A stretch of DNA of 64,000 bases from Pseudomonas thivervalensis (GCF_001269655.1 NZ_LHVE01000009.1:434001-498000); one strand, 5' to 3'; shown: positions 27,731-37,101, counted from the first letter of the stretch. Made by a program: numbers and translations. Notes: generated by a model not told the origin, from the letters alone.

Positions 27731-29374
27731 ATGTTGAAGAAAACACACACGGCGCTACTGGGCCTGGCGATGGCGATGGGTCTTGCGACCACGCACGCCG
27801 CCGAGCCAAAAAAAGTGGATGTCTTGCTCATTGGTGGGGGCATCATGAGCTCGACACTCGGCGTCTGGCTCAATGAGCTGGAGCCGGGCTGGACCATGGA
27901 AATGGTCGAGCGCCTGGACGGTGTTGCCGAAGAGAGCTCCAACGGCTGGAACAATGCCGGTACCGGTCACTCTGCGTTGGCCGAGCTGAACTACACGCCG
28001 GAAGACAAGAACGGCAAGGTCGAGATCGTCAAGGCCGTCGAGATCAACGAAGCCTTCCAGATATCCCGTCAGTTCTGGTCCTGGCAGGTCAAGAACGGTG
28101 TGCTGAAGAACCCGCGCTCGTTCATCAACTCCACGCCACATATGAGCTTCGTGTGGGGTGATGACAATATCGCGTTCCTGAAGAAGCGCTACGAAGCCCT
28201 TCAGGCCAGCCCTTTGTTCGCCGGCATGCAATATTCCGAAGACCCTGCGCAGATCAGCAAGTGGGTCCCACTGATGATGCAAGGGCGTGACCCGAGCCAG
28301 AAAATCGCGGCCACCTGGAGTCCGTTGGGTACTGACGTGAACTTCGGCGAAATCACTCGCCAATTCGCGACTTACCTGCAAACCAAGCCGAACTTCTCCC
28401 TCAAGCTGTCCAGCGAAGTGGAAGAGATCACCCGCAACGAAGACGGCACCTGGCGTGTTTCGTACAAGAACCTGAAAGACGGTACCGAAACCGAGACCGA
28501 CGCCAAGTTCGTGTTCATCGGCGCCGGTGGCGGTGCATTGCACCTGCTGCAGAAGTCCGACATCCCGGAAGCGCGTGAATACGCAGGCTTCCCGGTGGGT
28601 GGTTCGTTCCTGGTCACCGAAAACCCGACCGTCGCCCAGTTGCACCTGGCGAAGGCGTATGGCAAGGCTTCGGTGGGCGCACCGCCGATGTCGGTTCCGC
28701 ACCTGGACACCCGTGTGCTCGATGGCAAGCGCGTGATCCTGTTCGGCCCATTCGCAACGTTCTCCACCAAGTTCCTGAAGAACGGTTCGTACTTCGACCT
28801 GCTGACCAGCACCACCACCCACAACGTGTGGCCGATGACCAAGGTCGGTATCGAACAGTACCCACTGGTCGAATACCTGGCCGGCCAGTTGATGCTGTCG
28901 GATGAAGATCGCTTCAATGCTTTGAAAGAGTACTTCCCGGACGCCAAGCAGGAAGACTGGCGCCTGTGGCAGGCCGGCCAGCGCGTGCAGATCATCAAGC
29001 GTGACGAAGAGAAGGGCGGCGTGCTGAAACTCGGCACCGAAGTGGTTGCCTCCCAGGACGGCAGCATCGCCGGCCTGCTGGGTGCCTCGCCAGGCGCCTC
29101 GACTGCTGCACCGATCATGCTGACCGTGCTTGAGAAAGTCTTCAAGGACAAGGTCGCCAGCCCGGCCTGGCAGGAAAAACTGCGCCAGATCGTGCCAAGC
29201 TACGGCACCAAGCTCAACGATAGCCCTGAGCGCGTAGCCCAGGAGTGGGCATACACCAGCGAAGTCCTGCAACTGGACACGCCGCCGGTGATCGGCAAGG
29301 CAGGCGCCACCGTGGCACCGGCCAAGCCGGGCGCAGCCCCGGAAGCGAACCCAGCGGCTGACATGGCGCTGTAA
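27731..29374 (+). CDS. mqo: Malate:quinone oxidoreductase with signal-like N-terminus
   Basis: 547 residues, FAD-dependent Mqo family: dinucleotide motif [17 protein letters not shown], then [20 protein letters not shown] and [19 protein letters not shown]. It oxidises malate to oxaloacetate and reduces quinone. Oddly for an enzyme usually on the cytoplasmic face, it begins with what looks like a Sec signal peptide ([20 protein letters not shown], then AEPKK) and ends in a Pro/Ala-rich tail ([19 protein letters not shown]). Some Pseudomonas carry such an mqo paralogue. ATG 27731 is the only start that keeps the family start spacing. A strong terminator follows. Confidence 0.88.
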   Translation: MLKKTHTALLGLAMAMGLATTHAAEPKKVDVLLIGGGIMSSTLGVWLNELEPGWTMEMVERLDGVAEESSNGWNNAGTGHSALAELNYTPEDKNGKVEIVKAVEINEAFQISRQFWSWQVKNGVLKNPRSFINSTPHMSFVWGDDNIAFLKKRYEALQASPLFAGMQYSEDPAQISKWVPLMMQGRDPSQKIAATWSPLGTDVNFGEITRQFATYLQTKPNFSLKLSSEVEEITRNEDGTWRVSYKNLKDGTETETDAKFVFIGAGGGALHLLQKSDIPEAREYAGFPVGGSFLVTENPTVAQLHLAKAYGKASVGAPPMSVPHLDTRVLDGKRVILFGPFATFSTKFLKNGSYFDLLTSTTTHNVWPMTKVGIEQYPLVEYLAGQLMLSDEDRFNALKEYFPDAKQEDWRLWQAGQRVQIIKRDEEKGGVLKLGTEVVASQDGSIAGLLGASPGASTAAPIMLTVLEKVFKDKVASPAWQEKLRQIVPSYGTKLNDSPERVAQEWAYTSEVLQLDTPPVIGKAGATVAPAKPGAAPEANPAADMAL

Positions 29375-29400
29375 ACCGGACGCTGTCTGGTGAGGCATAA

Positions 29401-29430
29401 AAACGCCGCTCATTGAGCGGCGTTTTTTTT
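29401..29430 (+). terminator. Strong rho-independent terminator after mqo
   Basis: AAACGCCGCTC / GAGCGGCGTTT: a perfect 11-base stem with loop ATT, followed by a run of T. Confidence 0.95.
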
Positions 29431-29450
29431 GGGGGGGATTCGGTTAACCC

Positions 29451-29481
29451 TGTGGGAGCGAGCTTGCTCGCGATAGCGGTG
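29451..29481 (+). repeat. Single family B REP half-element
   Basis: TGTGGGAGCGAGCTTGCTCG with the following CGATAGCGG, without an inverted partner. It lies just past the 3' end of the Rrf2 gene. Confidence 0.8.
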
Positions 29482-29493
29482 GGCCCGCCAACA

Positions 29494-29961
29494 TCAATGC
29501 CCGATCTGCGAAAGGTCTGTCCCGTCCTCTGCGCACACCTGTCGAAACCGCGCATCAAAATCCTCCGCCAACTGCGCCAGGGTAATCGCCCCCAATCGCT
29601 CGAGCAGCAATGCCTGGGCTTCATCGAATGCATCAGTCAGCGCCCCATTCACGGCCTGTTCCACCAGGCATTGCGGGTGATCGGTGGACAGGCCGATGGC
29701 AAAGATCGACGTGCTGCCCAAGGCCTGGTGAATGTCCAGCAACGTCATCTCCGACAACGGCTTGCTCAGGGTCCAGCCGCCGCGATGGCCTTTTTCCGAC
29801 GTGACATACCCCTGTTCCTTGAGCAGCGCCATGGTCCGGCGCACCACCACCGGGTTGGTGCCCAACATCTGCGCGAGGGTGTCGGACGTGGCCGATTGTT
29901 GGTGGCGATCCATGTGGATCAGCACGTGAAGCATGCGGGACAGGCGGGTGTCGGTTCTCAT
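29494..29961 (-). CDS. Rrf2-family transcriptional regulator
   Basis: 155 residues: winged helix (MRTDTRLSRMLHVLIHMDRH; LGTNPVVVRRTMALLKEQGY; KGHRGGWTLSKPL). The three clustered cysteines of iron-sulfur Rrf2 members (IscR, NsrR) are absent; only two scattered cysteines are present (PQCLVE, QVCAED), so it is probably not a cluster-binding sensor. Divergent from the flavoprotein at 30107 with 145 bases between, so it most likely controls that gene. ATG 29961 is chosen by family start; a longer frame to 30108 lacks support. Confidence 0.85.
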   Translation of the reverse strand: MRTDTRLSRMLHVLIHMDRHQQSATSDTLAQMLGTNPVVVRRTMALLKEQGYVTSEKGHRGGWTLSKPLSEMTLLDIHQALGSTSIFAIGLSTDHPQCLVEQAVNGALTDAFDEAQALLLERLGAITLAQLAEDFDARFRQVCAEDGTDLSQIGH

Positions 29962-30106
29962 GAGCGTTGCAGCGTTCCGTGGCGAAGACCGGCCTGAGTA
30001 TCGCCTGTAATTGCAAAAGTTACGAGATCGTTGACAGGTGCTTTTCAAGGAACTTACGATGTGTCGAGACTTTTCCAGTTCCGTCACACCACCGTGGAGA
30101 TTGATC

Positions 30107-31003
30107 ATGCGCTACGACGTCATCATCGCAGGCGGCAGCTACGCCGGTATGTCCGCAGCCCTGCAACTGGCCCGTGCCCGCCGCAAAGTGCTGGTCATCG
30201 ATGCCGGCCAGCGGCGCAACCGGTTCGCGGCCAGCGCCCATGGTTTTCTCGGGCAGGACGGCCGTGCCCCCGGGGACATTGCCGATGATGCCCGTCGTCA
30301 ACTGTTGGCCTATCCGACGGTGGAGTGGGTATCGGGTACTGCGAGCAAGGCCAGCCAGGAGACGGGCGGCTTCATCGTGGAGACCGATGGCGGGCAACGC
30401 TACAGCACCCAGCGCCTATTGTTGGCCAGCGGTGTCATTGATGAGTTGCCGGATGTGGAAGGGCTTGCGCAGCGCTGGGGCAAAAGCGTATTCCATTGCC
30501 CGTATTGCCACGGTTATGAGCTGGAACAAGGTCCCATCGGAGTGTTGGCGACCTCGCCAATGTCGTTCCACCATGCCTTGATGCTGCCCGACTGGGGGCC
30601 AACGACGTTCTTCACCAATGGCGTGTTCGAGCCTGACGCCGAGCAACAGGACAGCCTGGCCCGACGCGGCGTGACCCTGGTGCCGGAACGTGTCGAGCGT
30701 ATCGAAGGTGAACGGGCCGATGTGGTGCTGGCGGACGGGCGGGTGATCGCCATTGACGGCCTGTTTGTCTTGCCGCGTATCCAGGTGGCCGGTTCACTCG
30801 CGGCGTCCTTGGGTTGCGTACTTGAAGACGGCCCGCTCGGGGCGTTCATCCAGGCCGATCCGATGACGCGTGAAACCAGCGTCCCGGGGGTATTTGTCTG
30901 TGGCGATGCGGCGATGCCGTTCGGCTCGGTGGCGTTGGCGGTCGGCGATGGAGTGAGGGCGGGCTCGGGGGTGCATCGTTCGCTGATCTTCGATGCACAT
31001 TGA
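30107..31003 (+). CDS. Thioredoxin reductase-like FAD/NAD(P) oxidoreductase
   Basis: 298 residues: FAD motif DVIIAGGSYAGMSAALQLA, redox-active pair in FHCPYCHGYE (CPYC) and C-terminal FAD contact VPGVFVCGDAAMPFGSVALA. The residues between the FAD and Cys motifs read SAHGFLGQDGRAP, typical of the small TrxR-like flavoproteins controlled by Rrf2 or MarR neighbours. The physiological partner is unknown. GGAG at 30095-30098 precedes the ATG. Divergent from the Rrf2 regulator. Confidence 0.87.
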   Translation: MRYDVIIAGGSYAGMSAALQLARARRKVLVIDAGQRRNRFAASAHGFLGQDGRAPGDIADDARRQLLAYPTVEWVSGTASKASQETGGFIVETDGGQRYSTQRLLLASGVIDELPDVEGLAQRWGKSVFHCPYCHGYELEQGPIGVLATSPMSFHHALMLPDWGPTTFFTNGVFEPDAEQQDSLARRGVTLVPERVERIEGERADVVLADGRVIAIDGLFVLPRIQVAGSLAASLGCVLEDGPLGAFIQADPMTRETSVPGVFVCGDAAMPFGSVALAVGDGVRAGSGVHRSLIFDAH

Positions 31004-31019
31004 AGCCCGCCCTTGAGCG

Positions 31020-32327
31020 TTACACCTGTACCGCGCCGGTCGCCACGGCGAAGGCAAGCATTACCAGGCTGACGCCCCAGGCCCAGAAGAACGTATAGGC
31101 GATGTGCTTGCGTAACTCTACGCCGGACAGCGCCAGCGCCAAGTACACGCTAGGCACCACCGGGCTGATGGAAAACCCGGTGTTCTCCCCGATCAGCATG
31201 GCCCGGGCCACGGCTTCGAGGGGAACGCCCGCAGCGGCGGCCACGTCCTTGATCACCGGCAGCAGAGCGAAATAGTAGGCGTCCGGTGAAAAGATCATGC
31301 CCAGGGGAACACCGAAGAAACCGACGATTACGTGCAGGTACTGGGCAGAGCCCGCGGGCAGGATATCGATCAGCGCCAAGGCCATGCCGTCGGACATCTT
31401 CGCACCGGAGAGCACGCCCAGCAGGACGGCGGCGGCCATCATCACCAGGACCATTTGCAGTGCATCGGCCGCATGGGCCTTGAGGCGTTCGGCCTGGGCG
31501 TCCAGGGACGGGAAGTTCAAGGGCAGGGCGATGCCCAGTCCCACCATGAAACAGGCATACAAGGGAAAGATGCCGGTGAACAGGCACACCAGGATCCCGC
31601 CGGTCAGCGCCACGTTCAGCCAGTAGCGCGGCTCCCGGGGCGAGAGGCTGAATTCGCGATCCTGTGGATTCAGGCTATCCATGTCATACGTCGCCGCCGC
31701 CCCCAGCGACATCGGTTGGCGACGCTGGACGCGCAGGCCCAATACGGTCGCGACAAGCAGCATGCACGCCAGGCCGACCATCTGCACCGGCAGCAAGCCC
31801 AGCCATAGCTCGGTGGCATCCAGCCCGGACACCGCCGCGGCGCGGGCAGTCGTCCCGCCCCAAGGAACCATATTGATGACACCGGCCGTGGTGCCCACCA
31901 GGCACAACAGCATCGCCGGACTCATGTTCAGGCGTTTATACAAGGGCAGCAGGGCCGGGATGGTCAGCAAGAACGTGGCCGCGCCGACGCCGTCGAGATG
32001 AACCACCGACGTCACCAATACCGTTACCAACGCCACGGCCAACGGCTTGCCGCCCGTGCTGCGGATCAGCAGGTTGACCAACGGATCGAACAATCCGCGG
32101 TCACGCATGATGCCGAAGAACAGGATGGCAAACAGAAACAGCGCGGCGGTCGGCGCCACCGTGATCAGGCCGGCCTTTATGAACTCGCCGATCTGCCCGA
32201 GATTGAAGCCGGCCAGCAGGCAAACCACGACGGGAAGGGTGGTGAACGCCACCACCGGACTGATCCGGCGCAGCAATATCAAGCCGATGATGGCGAGCAT
32301 CATCAGGAAACCCAGGGTTGTAATCAT
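31020..32327 (-). CDS. CitMHS-family citrate/carboxylate:cation transporter
   Basis: 435 residues, about 11-12 membrane spans, opening MITTLGFLMMLAIIGLILLR and with SVVHLDGVGAATFLLTIPAL, the CitMHS-family loop. The family imports metal-citrate or related tricarboxylates with protons. It forms a leftward unit behind the AtuA-like pair, 52 bases after the small gene. A CA tract (GACAACAATAAAAAAG on the coding strand, 32340-32355) lies before its start. The true substrate may be a substituted tricarboxylate handled by the AtuA-like enzyme (inference). Confidence 0.85.
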   Translation of the reverse strand: MITTLGFLMMLAIIGLILLRRISPVVAFTTLPVVVCLLAGFNLGQIGEFIKAGLITVAPTAALFLFAILFFGIMRDRGLFDPLVNLLIRSTGGKPLAVALVTVLVTSVVHLDGVGAATFLLTIPALLPLYKRLNMSPAMLLCLVGTTAGVINMVPWGGTTARAAAVSGLDATELWLGLLPVQMVGLACMLLVATVLGLRVQRRQPMSLGAAATYDMDSLNPQDREFSLSPREPRYWLNVALTGGILVCLFTGIFPLYACFMVGLGIALPLNFPSLDAQAERLKAHAADALQMVLVMMAAAVLLGVLSGAKMSDGMALALIDILPAGSAQYLHVIVGFFGVPLGMIFSPDAYYFALLPVIKDVAAAAGVPLEAVARAMLIGENTGFSISPVVPSVYLALALSGVELRKHIAYTFFWAWGVSLVMLAFAVATGAVQV

Positions 32328-32379
32328 GTTGCAGCCTCGCTTTTTTATTGTTGTCGAAGGTTCGCGGACGGGGGCTCGG

Positions 32380-32703
32380 TCAGCCTTGCGGGCCTGGCAG
32401 GCGCAAGGCCAGCAGCAGGTAACTCAGGCTCTTGCCGTGGCGATCCAGACCGCAACTGCGATTCACTCCGCCTTCCAAGGCGTCCTCGAGCACGAAATTC
32501 AGCGCGTTCAGGTTCGGCAGTTCATAGCGATGCACCTTGGACGGTTGTCGCGTCGCGAATTGCTCGGCCACTCGGGCGCAGGTGAGTTCCCGTAGCAGCC
32601 AGGGGTAGTGGGCCGGGTCGTGGGGAAACAGGGCGATGCTGAGGATGTTGCCTTTGTCGCCAGCACGGGCATGGGCATAGTCGGCGAGGGTGACCAGGTT
32701 CAT
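32380..32703 (-). CDS. AtuA C-terminal-domain-like small protein
   Basis: 107 residues, MNLVTLADYAHARAGDKGN opening; the ARAGDKGN motif and length correspond to the C-terminal domain that in longer AtuA-type proteins is fused to the DUF1446 part. Here it is a separate gene whose ATG (32703) overlaps the stop of the larger partner by one base (TGATG), so the two are probably made in equal amounts and form a complex. No catalytic function is established. Confidence 0.78.
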   Translation of the reverse strand: MNLVTLADYAHARAGDKGNILSIALFPHDPAHYPWLLRELTCARVAEQFATRQPSKVHRYELPNLNALNFVLEDALEGGVNRSCGLDRHGKSLSYLLLALRLPGPQG

Positions 32704-34052
32704 CAGTACCACTCCAGGGTTGTGTGGATTTCATCTCGCGGCAGCAGGAAGCTGCGGGTGGTGACGGTCTCGGCGAGGTGCCGGCGCACGCCACCGCCGC
32801 CCGCCGGCCCGTTGGTGTAGAGCGATTCCACTTCCGCCAGCAGCGCTTCGATCTGTGGCCGGTCGGTGTGGGTCAGGCCGATGCGTACGCGCACATCCTC
32901 CAGGGAAGGCGCCTGGGCCAGCTGCTTTTGCAGGTAACGACCGCCCTGGTCGTTGAACAGGCTGGCGATTCCGGACAGGTCAATCCAAGGCTGTATCCCC
33001 GGTGCCAGTTGGTCAAAACGTTGCAGCAGGATTTCCCGCGCCAGTGCGGCACGCGCCACGGCACCGGGGCCAGCGTAGGAAATTTCCGCCTCGCCGAACC
33101 AGAGACCACGTACACCCGCCAGTCCCTTGAGCGTGTCGGGACGCGGGTGGCCAAGCAGGCTACTGATCTCGACACGGTCCTCGCCCAAGTCCTGGACGCG
33201 GGCCTGGCCCAGGTCCAGCACCACGTCCGGCGTCAGATAGCGTCGAGGGTCGTGTACTTCGTAAAGGAGCTGTTCCTTGACGGTCTGTTCGCTGACCCGA
33301 CCGCCGCTGTTGCGGGTCTTGCCGATGATCAAGCGGCCGTCCTGGTGCACCTCGGCAATTGGACAACCAAGATTGGCCGGGTCTGGAATGTCTTTCATCC
33401 CGGGATGGGCAAAGTAGCCGCCGGTGACTTGGGTGCAGCATTCCAGCAGGTGCCCGGCCGTGGTGGCGACGGCCATTTTCTGCCAATCGTCAGCCGCCCA
33501 ACCCAGCCCATGGCGGATCGCCCCGACCGCCAGCGACGGATCCGCGACCCGGCCACACAGCACGATGCCGGCGCCCTCGGCCAACGCCTGGGCAATACCG
33601 TCGGCACCGGTGTAGACGTTCACCGAAACGGGATGCTCCAGGGGCCCCGATGCCAGCCATCGTTCGTAGCGGGGCGGTGTTTCTTCCAGCAGGTCATCGC
33701 CCAGCACGCAGGCGATTTTCAGTTCAGGGGAGCGGCCCGCCAGCCCATGGCGCAGCCGTTGCGCGGCCGCCCGGGGATTGGCGGCGCCGCCGTTGGTGAT
33801 GATTGGGATGCCGGCCTCAATGCACAAGTCCAGCATGGGCTCGAGAAAATCGAACAGGCGCGCGGAGTAGCCTGTTTCTGGATCAAGGCGTTTGCGTAGC
33901 TGCGCCTCGGCCAGGGTCCGTTCGGCCAGTAGCTCCAGCATGATGTAGCGCTGGCCGCTGCGTTGCGCCAGATCCTGGGCCAGGCGCAGGGCGGCGTCGG
34001 GTCGATCATTGGCGAAACCGGCGCCACACCCGACGAGAATTGTTTTTGTCAT
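32703..34052 (-). CDS. DUF1446 / acyclic terpene utilisation AtuA-family protein
   Basis: 449 residues, soluble. Recognisable stretches: ILVGCGAGFANDRPDAA, IITNGGAANPRAAAQRL, VLCGRVADPSLAVGAI and GKTRNSGGRVSEQTVKEQLL. AtuA is part of the citronellol/geraniol pathway, but this gene lacks the atuB-H neighbours and sits with a CitMHS transporter, so its substrate is probably a carboxylic acid instead. Divergent from the LysR gene at 34153, the likely regulator. Confidence 0.83.
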   Translation of the reverse strand: MTKTILVGCGAGFANDRPDAALRLAQDLAQRSGQRYIMLELLAERTLAEAQLRKRLDPETGYSARLFDFLEPMLDLCIEAGIPIITNGGAANPRAAAQRLRHGLAGRSPELKIACVLGDDLLEETPPRYERWLASGPLEHPVSVNVYTGADGIAQALAEGAGIVLCGRVADPSLAVGAIRHGLGWAADDWQKMAVATTAGHLLECCTQVTGGYFAHPGMKDIPDPANLGCPIAEVHQDGRLIIGKTRNSGGRVSEQTVKEQLLYEVHDPRRYLTPDVVLDLGQARVQDLGEDRVEISSLLGHPRPDTLKGLAGVRGLWFGEAEISYAGPGAVARAALAREILLQRFDQLAPGIQPWIDLSGIASLFNDQGGRYLQKQLAQAPSLEDVRVRIGLTHTDRPQIEALLAEVESLYTNGPAGGGGVRRHLAETVTTRSFLLPRDEIHTTLEWY

Positions 34053-34152
34053 GTCCGTGTTCCACTGAAGGGTGACCCATAGTGGAGGGACTGGATTATT
34101 CTGTGAATTTTAAAGATAGAATCAATTGATCCAGTAATTTTATGAGTGGGCC

Positions 34153-35049
34153 ATGAACGTTTCTTTTCGTCAGCTTCGTGCCTTCATCCTGATCGCCGAG
34201 ACGTCGAGCTTTACCCGCACCGCAGAACAGTTGCACCTGTCGCAGCCGGCGCTGAGCTATAGCATTCGCAAACTGGAAGAGAGCATGGGCCTGCAGTTGC
34301 TCGCGCGTAATACCCGCAGCGTCGAGCTGACGCCCGCCGGTGAGCATTTCTTGCCCCAGGCCCGGCGCATGCTCCGGGACATGGACGATGCCGTGCGCGA
34401 CGCTCGCGACACCTTGAGCCTGAGCCGTGGCACCCTCCGGCTTGCGGCGCTGCCCACCGCCGCCGCGTCGTTCCTGCCGATCGCCATTGCGGCTTTCCAG
34501 CGTGAGAACCCGGGCGTGACGGTGAGCTTGCTGGACGGCCGCGCCGGGGAAGTCATGGGTTGGGTGCAACGAGGCGAGGTGGACGCCGGCATCAGTTCGC
34601 TGCCTGACGATCTCTCCGGGCTGAGTTTCGAACGCCTGGTGGATGACAACCTGGTGTTGCTGAGCCACAAGAATCACCCGGGTGGAGACCAGGACGACTG
34701 GAAACGCCAGCCCTACATCGCCCTCACGCCCGACACCAGCATCCGTCCCCTGGCTGATGCTGCATTGCGCTATCTGAACGTCGATCCTGTCCCGGCCTGG
34801 GAGGTGGCGCACATGAGCACGGCCACGGCCCTGGTGCGCGAAGGGTTGGGGTTTTCGCTGTTGCCGGCCAGCTGCAGGGCGGTGTTCAACATCGGCGAGC
34901 AGTGCACTGTCACGGCCATCGACCAGCCGGCGAAACGCTCGATCGGCCTGTTGCAGCGCAAGCCGGTGGCCCCATCACCTTCGTTGAGCCAGTTCATGGG
35001 GCATGTGCGGCGGGTGCTGCGGCAGGACGAGGTCGGCCATGGGCGCTGA
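34153..35049 (+). CDS. LysR-family transcriptional regulator
   Basis: 298 residues: N-terminal winged helix (VSFRQLRAFILIAETSSFTR; LSQPALSYSIRKLEE) and a LysR effector domain with the usual LLDGRAGEVMGWVQRGEVDA. The 100-base spacer to the divergent AtuA-type gene holds an AT-rich stretch with a CAATTG core (ATAGAATCAATTGATCCAG), a candidate LysR site. It probably regulates the AtuA-like/CitMHS unit. The ATG is preceded by a weak GAGTGGG. Confidence 0.88.
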   Translation: MNVSFRQLRAFILIAETSSFTRTAEQLHLSQPALSYSIRKLEESMGLQLLARNTRSVELTPAGEHFLPQARRMLRDMDDAVRDARDTLSLSRGTLRLAALPTAAASFLPIAIAAFQRENPGVTVSLLDGRAGEVMGWVQRGEVDAGISSLPDDLSGLSFERLVDDNLVLLSHKNHPGGDQDDWKRQPYIALTPDTSIRPLADAALRYLNVDPVPAWEVAHMSTATALVREGLGFSLLPASCRAVFNIGEQCTVTAIDQPAKRSIGLLQRKPVAPSPSLSQFMGHVRRVLRQDEVGHGR

Positions 35050-35065
35050 GGTTGATCGGGAAATG

Positions 35066-35160
35066 GCTATCGCGAGCAAGCTCGCTCCCACAGGAGGTTC
35101 GTGCCTGACACCGATTTCGCGGCCAACGAAGCCCCTGTGGGAGCGAGCTTGCTCGCGATG
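35066..35160. repeat. Two family B REPs in tail-to-tail orientation
   Basis: CGCGAGCAAGCTCGCTCCCA at 35070 and TGTGGGAGCGAGCTTGCTCG at 35136: the arm order is reversed compared with every other family B REPIN in the window. Confidence 0.85.
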
Positions 35161-35180
35161 GCGGCAGCCGGGCAACGCGC

Positions 35181-36032
35181 CTACTGCGTGCCGAACATCG
35201 CCGTCCAGTAGATCCCCGCATCGCTTTTCGGATCGGTCGCGTACCCGGCCCCCAATTCGCGGAACTGCGGGTTCATCAGGTTGGCGCAGTGCCCCGGGCT
35301 GGCCAGCCAGCCGTCCACCACCTTGAGCGCGGTATCTTGTCCGGCGGCAATGTTTTCGCCGATCAATTGGCCCAGGTAGCCAGCCAGTTCGGCGCGGTCG
35401 CCCGGCGTGCGGTTGTCGCGGTCCTTGTGGTCGAAGAAATTGTTGTTGGCCATGGCCCGGGTGTGCGTGACGGCGGCCAGGGCCAAGGTGGCGTTCCAGG
35501 CCAGCGGCGTGGTGGCGGCGAAGGCTTCGGTGCCGCAGCGACGGGGCTGGGCGCGGGCGCTGTTGATCAGCTTCAGCAACTTCTGGCCTTCGGCCTGCCA
35601 ATCACCCAGGCGCGCCGACAGCAACGGGCGCGCCAGCACGATGCGCCATTCGCGATCCAGGCGGCTGACGCCGATGTCGACGAACTGTGGGTCGAGCACC
35701 ACCTGGCAGAAGCTTTCCTGCACGGCTTTCATGGCCGATTGCGCATCGCGCGGCCCGGACAGGCTGATGGCTTGCACGTTGACCATGGGGTAGGCCGCCC
35801 GCGCCAGCGCCTGTTGCAGGTCGCCGATGCCATTGGCCGACAGGATCAGTCGGGAGTCCATCGCCAGCGGCGGCAACTCCAGCGAGGCCTGGCCGGCACA
35901 GCTTTGGGATTGGCTGCGGTAAAGGTTGATGGACTCGACCAGTTGCGTCTCTTCGGTGGCCGTGGCGCTAGTGGTGAACACCAGGCCCAGCGACAGCACG
36001 ACAAGACCCATGACGGATGAAATGGCACGCAT
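35181..36032 (-). CDS. Secreted CAP-domain (SCP/PR-1-like) protein
   Basis: 283 residues with signal peptide (GLVVLSLGLVFTTSATA). The C-terminal half is a CAP domain with the canonical residues: VTHTRAMANNNFFDHKDRD, IGENIAAGQ and SPGHCANLMNPQFRELGAGY. The N-terminal half (about 130 residues, with a Cys pair) is less conserved and unassigned. Bacterial CAP proteins bind or modify cell-wall or lipid ligands; no function is proven here. ATG 36032 has GGGAG nine bases upstream. Single-gene unit. Confidence 0.87.
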   Translation of the reverse strand: MRAISSVMGLVVLSLGLVFTTSATATEETQLVESINLYRSQSQSCAGQASLELPPLAMDSRLILSANGIGDLQQALARAAYPMVNVQAISLSGPRDAQSAMKAVQESFCQVVLDPQFVDIGVSRLDREWRIVLARPLLSARLGDWQAEGQKLLKLINSARAQPRRCGTEAFAATTPLAWNATLALAAVTHTRAMANNNFFDHKDRDNRTPGDRAELAGYLGQLIGENIAAGQDTALKVVDGWLASPGHCANLMNPQFRELGAGYATDPKSDAGIYWTAMFGTQ

Positions 36033-36227
36033 GTAAATCTCCCTTGAGCGGACGGCGCCTATGATGCGCAATTTTTGCCCCGCTGGGGCAATGGTATTCA
36101 CGCTCTCTTGAAATCCCTTGGAACGGCACCGTTGGGTACCGTTCGGGATAATCCTCAAGTAGTGGGATCAATTTTCAAGCGAATAAGTCCATTTCCGTCG
36201 TTTCAAGGCCCATAAAATCGCGGATTG

Positions 36228-37001
36228 TCAGCTCATCCAGTTCCCGCCGTCGACGTTATAGGTCTGCGCCACCACGTACTCGCTCTCCGCCGAGGCCAGG
36301 AAAATCGCCATTCCGGTGAGGTCTTCCGCGGTGCCCATCCGGCCATAGGGCACCTGCTGCCCGACCTGGCGCTTCTTTTCCCCCAGCGGCAGGTTTTCGT
36401 GGCGGGCGAACAGCGCATCCACACCGTCCCAATGCTCGCCATCGACCACGCCGGGGGCAATGGCGTTGACGTTGATCCGATGCTTGATCAGGTCCAGCCC
36501 GGCGGATTGGGTCAGGCTGATCACCGCCGCCTTGGTGGCGCAATAGACCGCCACCAGGGCTTCGCCACGCCGGCCGGCCTGGCTGGCCATGTTGATGATC
36601 CGCCCGCCATGGCCCTGGCGGATCATCTGCTGCGCCGCCGCCTGCAACGTGAACAGCGTGCCGGCGACGTTGATGGAGAACAGCCGCTCGTAGCTTTGAC
36701 GGGTGATGTCCACGATGGGCGCCAGGTCGAACAGCGCGGCATTGTTGATCAGGATATCCAGCTTGCCTGCCCGGGCCACTACGGCCTCAATGGCCTGGTC
36801 GATCGACGCCTGGTCGGTCACGTCCATTTTCACCGCGTAGGCGCTGTTGCCCAGTTCGGCGGCGGTGGCCTGGGCCCGCTCCAGGTCGATATCGGCAATC
36901 GCCACCGTGGCCCCTTCGTTGAGATAGGCCTGGGCAAACGTCCTGCCGATACCACGGGCGGCGCCGGTCACCAGGGCACTTTTTCCTTCCAGTCGTTTCA
37001 T
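36228..37001 (-). CDS. SDR-family dehydrogenase, sorbitol dehydrogenase-like
   Basis: 257 residues, classical short-chain dehydrogenase: cofactor motif TGAARGIGRTFAQAY, NNAALFD, catalytic Ser in NMASQAGRRGE, YxxxK in VYCATKAAV, and C-terminal YNVDGGNWMS. Similarity is to L-iditol/sorbitol dehydrogenases of Pseudomonas mannitol-sorbitol loci, though no sugar transporter or kinase is present here. ATG 37001 is chosen by family start; the longer frame runs into a REP element. Divergent from the AraC gene at 37307. Confidence 0.85.
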   Translation of the reverse strand: MKRLEGKSALVTGAARGIGRTFAQAYLNEGATVAIADIDLERAQATAAELGNSAYAVKMDVTDQASIDQAIEAVVARAGKLDILINNAALFDLAPIVDITRQSYERLFSINVAGTLFTLQAAAQQMIRQGHGGRIINMASQAGRRGEALVAVYCATKAAVISLTQSAGLDLIKHRINVNAIAPGVVDGEHWDGVDALFARHENLPLGEKKRQVGQQVPYGRMGTAEDLTGMAIFLASAESEYVVAQTYNVDGGNWMS

Positions 37002-37074
37002 GGGGGTTGTCCTTTCAGTCCAGGGAATAGGCGTCACACACTCTGTGGCGCAGGAGCTGGACGGCTGCGCGATC

Positions 37075-37101
37075 CAGCGGGAGCAAGCTCCCTCGCCACA
37101 T
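37075..37101 (-). repeat. Single family A REP half-element
   Basis: AGCGGGAGCAAGCTCCCTCG followed by CCACA, without the partner arm, just upstream of the SDR gene. Confidence 0.8.

Noticed and set aside
36033..36227. Possible small gene between the CAP and SDR genes
   Set aside because: The short frames here have neither start signal nor conserved-looking sequence; the interval is better read as a promoter region.
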